Shown here: positions 59,480 to 64,000 of the stretch, piece by piece | How positions within the stretch are numbered: the first letter of the stretch is position 1 | How the letters are laid out: every line of letters starts with the position of its first letter | Origin: Lota lota | Taxonomy: Eukaryota; Chordata; Actinopteri; Gadiformes; Lotidae | Direction of reading: 5' to 3' | Assembly: GCA_026745465.1 (NCBI GenBank) | Contig: JACYXH010000131.1 | Location: 152,501 to 216,500 of the forward strand | Length of the DNA: 64,000 nt | The notes under the pieces: model-generated | The model's input: the letters and a program-made list of their open reading frames with translations, nothing else | Database searches by the model: none | Told to the model about the DNA's origin: nothing | Made by a program: the position numbers and the translations under genes

Positions 59480-60535
59480 AGGAGACAGAGAGAGAGTGAG
59501 ACAGAGAGAGATAGAAGGGTAGGGCAAGAGAGAGAGAGATAAAGAGAATGAAAGAGGGGTACTGAGAGAAGAGGAGACACAGAGAGGGGTAGAGAGAGAG
59601 ATAAAGAGGATGAGAGAGGGGTACTGAAAGAGATGGAGATACAGAGAGGGGTAGAGAGAGAGAGATAAAGAGGATGAGAGAGGGGTAATGAGAGAAGATG
59701 AGATACAGAGAGGGGTAGAGAGAGAGATAAAGAGGATGAGAGAGGGGTAATGAGAGAGATGGAGATACAGAGAGGGGTAGAGAGAGAGGCAGAAAGAGGT
59801 CGTGAGACAGAGGGAAAGGTAGAGAGGGGGAGGTAGAGAGGGGGAGGTAGAGAGAGTGAGGGGTAGATAGAGTGAGGTGTAGAGAGAGTGAGGGGTAGAT
59901 AGAGTGAGGTGTAGAGAGAGTGAGGGGTATATAGAGTGAGGGGTAGAGAGAGTGAGGGGTAGAGAGAGAGAGGTGTAGATAGAGAGTGAGGGGTAGAGAG
60001 AGTGAGGGGTAGATAGAGTGAGGGGTAGAGAGAGTGAGGGGTAGAGAGAGTGAGGGGTAGATAGAGTGAGGGGTAGAGAGAGTGAGGGGTAGAGAGAGTG
60101 AGGGGTAGAGAGAGTGAGGGGTAGATAGAGTGAGGGGTAGATAGAGTGAGAGGTAGATAGAGTGAGGGGTAGATAGAGAGAGGTGTAGAGAGAGTGAGGG
60201 GTAGATAGAGTGATGGGTAGATACTGTAGAGTGAGGGGTAGAGAGAGTGAGGGGTAGATAGAGTGAGAGGTAGATAGAGTGAGGGGTAGATAGAGTGAGG
60301 GGTAGATAGAGTGAGGTGTAGAGAGAGTGAAGGGTAGATAGAGTGAGGGGTAGATAGAGTGAGGGGTAGATAGAGTGAGGGGTAGATAGAGTGAGAGGTA
60401 GATAGAGAGAGGTGTAGAGAGAGTGAGAGGTAGAGAGAGTGAGAGGTAGAGAGAGTGAGGGGTAGATAGAGTGAGGGGTAGATGGAGAGAGGTGTAGAGA
60501 GAGTGAGGGGTAGATAGAGAGTGTGTGGAAAAGCT
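59480..60535. repeat. GAGTGAGGGGTAGATA minisatellite, ~1 kb
   Basis: About 55 copies of a roughly 18-bp unit (GAGAGAGTGAGGGGTAGA and variants). It sits where the other two copies have only (CA)n. Minus-strand frames of 381 and 426 codons (Ser/Leu/Pro/Tyr repeats) result from the 18-bp period and are not genes. Confidence 0.95.
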
Positions 60536-60709
60536 AGTGAGATGTGATACACTCTGTACTAGTAGTGTGACAATATGTGGCTGCTGTTGGCTCAAAAGTG
60601 ACTTGAGGTTTGTGTGAAAACTAATATATAAGCTGTGTGTGTGTGTGTGTGTGCATGTGTGTGTGACAGGAACCATGATAAGTTATAAGATGGCAGAACC
60701 ACTGCGCTA

Positions 60710-60855
60710 GCTGGCAGGGGAGGACAGGAAGTCTTGTTCAGGATAGTAAAGTTAAGCTTTAAACCCAAACCAAGGTCACACAAAGTGGAGGCACTTCTCT
60801 CTTTCTGGAGACAAAGAACAACACCTTTTAACCTAAATAGTCTGACACAAACATT
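60710..60855 (+). pseudogene. TRIM 5' UTR exon relic, third copy
   Basis: TTCTGGAGACAAAGAACA is conserved. The donor position reads GATTTGAGT, so GT is lost. Confidence 0.65.
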
Positions 60856-60920
60856 ATGATTTGAGTACAAAGAACAGAAAAAAGTGTCTGATCATTTTTT
60901 TAACCAAGTTAAAACACGGA

Positions 60921-60977
60921 ATGGCCTCTGCTAACACGTCCTTGTCTGAAGTATGTTTGGGTGGTGTCTCCAACTGA
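60921..60977 (+). pseudogene. TRIM first-exon relic, third copy
   Basis: M-A-S-A-N-T-S-L-S-E-V-C-L-G-G-V-S-N then TGA. The TRIM start reads in frame into the 27-bp minisatellite for one unit. Confidence 0.85.
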
Positions 60978-61260
60978 CAATGTTTGGGTGGTGTCTCCAA
61001 CTGACAATGTTTGGGTGGTGTCTCCAACTGACAATGTTTGGGTGGTGTCTTCAACTGACAATGTTTGGGTGGTGTATCCAACTAACTATGTTTAGGTGGT
61101 GTCTCCAACTGACTATGTTTGGGTGGTGTATCCAACTGACTATGTTTGGGTGGTGTATCCAACTGACTATGTTTGGGTGGTGTTTCCAACTGACTATGTT
61201 TGGGTGGTGTATCCAACTGACTGTATGTTTGGGTGATGTCTCCAACTGACTCCAACTGAC
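60950..61260. repeat. 27-bp minisatellite, third copy
   Basis: About 11 units of TATGTTTGGGTGGTGT plus CTCCAACTGAC. Confidence 0.93.
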
Positions 61261-61289
61261 TGGTCCCAGTAAGTCAAACTGTCAGCCAG

Positions 61290-61480
61290 TCGGTCTGTGT
61301 TCAGTCAGTGTGTGTTCAGTCAGTGTGTGCTCAGTCAGTGTGTGTTCAGTCAGTGTGTGTTCAGTCAGTGTGTGCTCAGTCAGTGTGTGTTCAGTCAGTC
61401 TGTGTTCAGTCAGTGTGTGTTCAGTCAGTCTATATTGAGTCAGTGTGTGTTCAGTCTGTGTGTGTTCAGTTATTGTGCCC
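61290..61480. repeat. 15-bp minisatellite TCAGTCAGTGTGTGT
   Basis: About 13 units, a multiple of three, so all frames stay open (F-S-Q-C-V and similar). Not coding. Confidence 0.93.
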
Positions 61481-61544
61481 GCTCACTGTTATATTAAGTT
61501 ACTTGGTTGCAAAATGTTGTCAAAATAAAGCTGCTATTTTACTA

Positions 61545-62165
61545 ATGAAAGATTTAGCAGATGCTTTATCCAAAGTGACTGACAGTGAATTCAGATACAG
61601 GTCATTAAGGAGCAGGTAAGGGTTAAACAGTACAGAGACAGGTCATTAAGGAGCAGGTAGGGGTTAGACAGTACAGACAGGTCATTAAGGAGCAGGTAAG
61701 GGTTAAACAGTACAGAGACAGGTCATTAAGGAGCAGGTAGGGGTTAGACAGTACAGAGACAGGTCATTAAGGAGCAGGTAGGGGTTAGACAGTACAGAGA
61801 CAGGTCATTAAGGAGCAGGTAGGGGTTAGACAGTACAGAGACAGGTCATTAAGGAGCAGGTAGGGGTTAGACAATACAGAGACAGGTCATTAAGGAGCAG
61901 GTAGGGGTTAGACAGTACAGAGACAGGTCATTAAAGAACAGATAGGGGTTAGACAGTACAGAGACATGCCATTAAGGAGCAGGTGGGGGTTAGGGGGCAT
62001 CTTGCTGCCTACAGGCTGGACTGCGGACATTGGGGATCAAACCCAGAACCTTTCAGCCTGGAGTCAAGCACCCGGTTATTGTTGAAATAATAGTTTTTCA
62101 TTCTTCTGTTTCAGGATTGGTCCTAAATCTGAAGTGTCCCTGGGTGACTTTAACAGTAAGCATCT
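61545..62165 (-). mobile_element. tRNA-like SINE with internal 43-bp expansion
   Basis: The left end has GATGCTTTATCCAAAGTGAC (a common fish SINE segment). The middle (61590-61985) is about nine copies of a 41-43-bp unit, AGGTCATTAAGGAGCAGGTA plus GGGGTTAGACAGTACAG. The right end, reversed, has the B-box-like GGGTTTGATCCCC and matches the SINE at 18120-18300. Confidence 0.65.
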
Positions 62166-62545
62166 TATTATTATTACTATACCATGGGCTACTTTATTTA
62201 TATTATAATGATTAAATAATTCACCCTGTCATGACCATTTAAATAACTTCCCATGTTGTAGACAGTGTGGTTTTGTGTCATTAGGATAACATTGTATTTG
62301 ATGCTGTAGATAGCTTTCAGGGACTTACAGAATAAGTACTTCCATGTTAACTCCTATCTCCGACCTCTGAAAGTGTAGCGTTGTGACACTCAGCTGTTTC
62401 AGCTGGGCAGGAGTCAGAGACTGCTCACCCTATGCTAACATTGTGTTTGGACACATAGTTACCTTATTGTAGACAATTATTGATAGAAATGTACTTTGAG
62501 AATGAATTATTACTTTAATTTAAATGCAAAATAACCAAAGTAACA
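62166..62545. other. Upstream of TRIM-2, nothing recognised
   Basis: AT-rich unique DNA. Presumably holds the TRIM-2 promoter, but no core element stands out. Confidence 0.45.
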
Positions 62546-62625
62546 CGAAGTGGGGGCACTTCTCTCTTTCTGGAGACAAAGAACAACACTTTATAAACTA
62601 AATAGTCTGACAGAAACATTATCAG
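62546..62625 (+). promoter_or_regulatory. TRIM-2 5' UTR exon
   Basis: Homologous to the TRIM-1 leader, ending TATCAG|GTGAGT. The 5' limit is not defined. Confidence 0.55.
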
Positions 62626-62832
62626 GTGAGTCCAACATGTTGACTATAATCCTCAGTGAAGCTGTCCTGTCTGCAGAGCTTCATGTTGTACCTCCTGTTG
62701 GATCAAGATTTCTGCTTGAAACAACACAAATATATAAAACACTTACATTAGAACGAGTTAAAACAGTTATTTATCTTTTTAATATGTGTGAAATACGTAT
62801 AGAAATACTTGATAAAAAAATCTATTCTAGGA

Positions 62833-63898
62833 ATGGCCTCTGCTACTTCCTGGTCTGAAGAGGACTTTTCATGTTCCATCTGTCGGGATGTGTTCAACAG
62901 CCCAGTTTTCACACCATGTGGACACAACTTCTGTAGAACCTGTATTACAAAGTTTTGGGAGGACCAAGTCCAGTACAAATGTCCTGTTTGCAACGAGCCT
63001 TTCCACACAAGACCTGATGTACGGGTCAATACCCTCTTATCAGAGATGGTTGATCAGTTTAGAAGGTCTGTACAAGTCACAGAGCAGCCTTGTGTTGAAT
63101 CAGGAGAAGTTCCCTGTGACGTCTGTACTGGGACCCAGCTGAAGGCTGTGAAATCCTGCCTAGTGTGTTTTATCTCTTACTGCCAAACCCACCTGGAGCC
63201 ACATCAGAGAGTCACACGCCTGAAGAAACATCGGCTGGTCGACCCTATGGACCGTCTGGAAGACAGGATGTGTAAGAAACACGACCGACTTCTGGAGCTC
63301 TTCTGCCAGACTGAACAGGTGTGTGTGTGTCTGTTCTGCACAGAGACAGACCACAAGTCCCATCTTGTTGTACCTCTAAAAGAGGAATATGAAGTGAAGA
63401 CGGCCCAGCTGGGGAAGATACAGTCTGAAGTTCAGCAGATGATCCAGGAGAGACAACAAAAGATTCAGGAGATTAAAGACACAGCGGACCGCAGCAAAGC
63501 AGACGCAGACAGAGAGATAGCCGATGGTGTGCAGGTCTTCACTGCTTTGAAGCGCTCTATGGAAAAGTGGCAGGATGGTCACAACCAAACAGTTGAAGAG
63601 AAACTGAAATCTACAGAGAAAGAAGCTGAAGGCCTCATCGAAGAGCTGGAGCAGGAAATTAAAGATCTGACCAATAGAAGCTCAGAGGTGAAGCAGCTCT
63701 CACACACTGAAGACCACCTCCACTTCCTCCAGACCTTCAGATCCCTGAAGAATCCTCCACCCACCAGGAACTGGACAACGGTGGAGGTCCGTCCTCCGTC
63801 ATACGTAGGGACCTTGAGGAGATCCCTGGATCAGCTGGAGGAGACACTGAACATGGAGATGAAGAAAGTGCCTGACCTGAGATCAGATCTAATGAAGT
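62833..63898 (+). CDS. TRIM-2: finTRIM-like RING-B-box-coiled-coil exon, runs off the window
   Basis: Start ATG 62833-62835 (MASATSWSEEDF) follows acceptor TTCTAG|GA; the frame from 62809 is intronic. RING about residues 13-56 with all ligands present (CSIC, CGHNFCRTC, CPVC); B-box 1 CDVCTGTQLKAVKSC; B-box 2 CKKHDRLLELFCQTEQVCV; coiled coil about 180-330. The exon most likely ends at 63898 with AAGT|GTAAGT, after PDLRSDLMK. The B30.2 exon would lie beyond 64000. Close paralogue of TRIM-1 in opposite orientation. The E3 ligase role is inferred from the RING. Confidence 0.85.
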
Positions 63899-64000
63899 GT
63901 AAGTGTCTGTTTAGTTTTATTTAAGGCTGTCAAATGCACATTCAATATTCCAATATTCTTATTATATCTATATCTATCATATATATATATATATATATAT
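63899..64000 (+). other. Start of a TRIM-2 intron, (TA)n at the window end
   Basis: Donor GTAAGT at 63899; (AT)n from about 63975. Confidence 0.6.

Larger units (their letters stand above)
59290..61260. repeat. Third, diverged copy of the palindrome's outer arm
   Basis: 59310-59460 matches 56960-57120, 60700-60850 matches 57190-57340, and 60921-61260 matches the relic plus minisatellite at 57421 on, all in the same orientation as the right arm. Several per cent divergence by eye, so it is older than the palindrome. Confidence 0.8.

Noticed and set aside
59396..60676. Long minus-strand open frames (426 and 381 codons) of Ser/Leu/Pro/Tyr repeats
   Set aside because: They follow an 18-bp minisatellite whose length is a multiple of three, so absence of stops is automatic. 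No domain, and the array is missing from the two sister copies.

Overview
This is eukaryotic, almost certainly teleost fish, DNA. The evidence is split genes with GT-AG introns, NLRC3-like NLR genes of the fish-specific FISNA-NACHT-LRR-B30.2 type, fish-type TRIM (finTRIM-like) genes, abundant (CA)n/(GT)n microsatellites, LINE and tRNA-like SINE fragments, solo LTRs and a pogo-like DNA transposon. The species cannot be told from this window. All comparisons were made by eye, without alignment or database search.

Region 1 (1-49602) is one large imperfect inverted duplication. Left arm 1-23470 and right arm 28712-49602 are reverse complements with arm-specific insertions. Each arm carries one NLR gene, and the two are transcribed away from the centre (head to head). 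NLR-A (minus strand, coding exons from 17585 down to 1975) can be assembled into 14 coding exons whose phases all fit: 4089 nt, 1362 aa. It encodes short N-terminal repeat exons, a helical N-terminal exon, FISNA-NACHT, six LRR exons of exactly 174 nt and a PRY-SPRY (B30.2) exon. NLR-B (plus strand, 36228-48025) has the same layout but only three LRR exons. It has lost its ATG and the donor of its first coding exon, and carries two one-base G-run shortenings, so it looks like a decaying copy or relies on other starts. Between the arms lies a 5.3-kb tandem satellite of about 188-bp monomers, the last part of which is a six-monomer higher-order repeat of 1130 bp present three times. It is flanked by mirror-image blocks of exon-like cassettes with strong splice sites.

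Region 2 (49603-64000) holds two finTRIM-like genes facing each other. TRIM-1 (minus, 51838-50207) has RING, B-boxes, coiled coil and B30.2 in one coding exon, with a Cys-to-Tyr change at the first RING zinc ligand. TRIM-2 (plus, from 62833) has an intact RING-B-box-coiled-coil exon and runs towards the window end. Between them lies a 6.5-kb near-perfect palindrome (52382-58886) and a third, diverged copy of its outer part (59290-61260). Each of the three copies carries a relic of the TRIM first coding exon that runs straight into a 27-bp minisatellite.

The NLR and TRIM products are both expected to be cytosolic innate-immune proteins sharing the B30.2 ligand-recognition domain; that role is family knowledge, not visible here. 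The window reads as a multigene immune cluster shaped by inverted duplication, exon-block duplication and tandem amplification. Several minisatellites grew out of coding or mobile-element sequence: LINE reverse transcriptase, a SINE, and the NACHT-exon splice donor.
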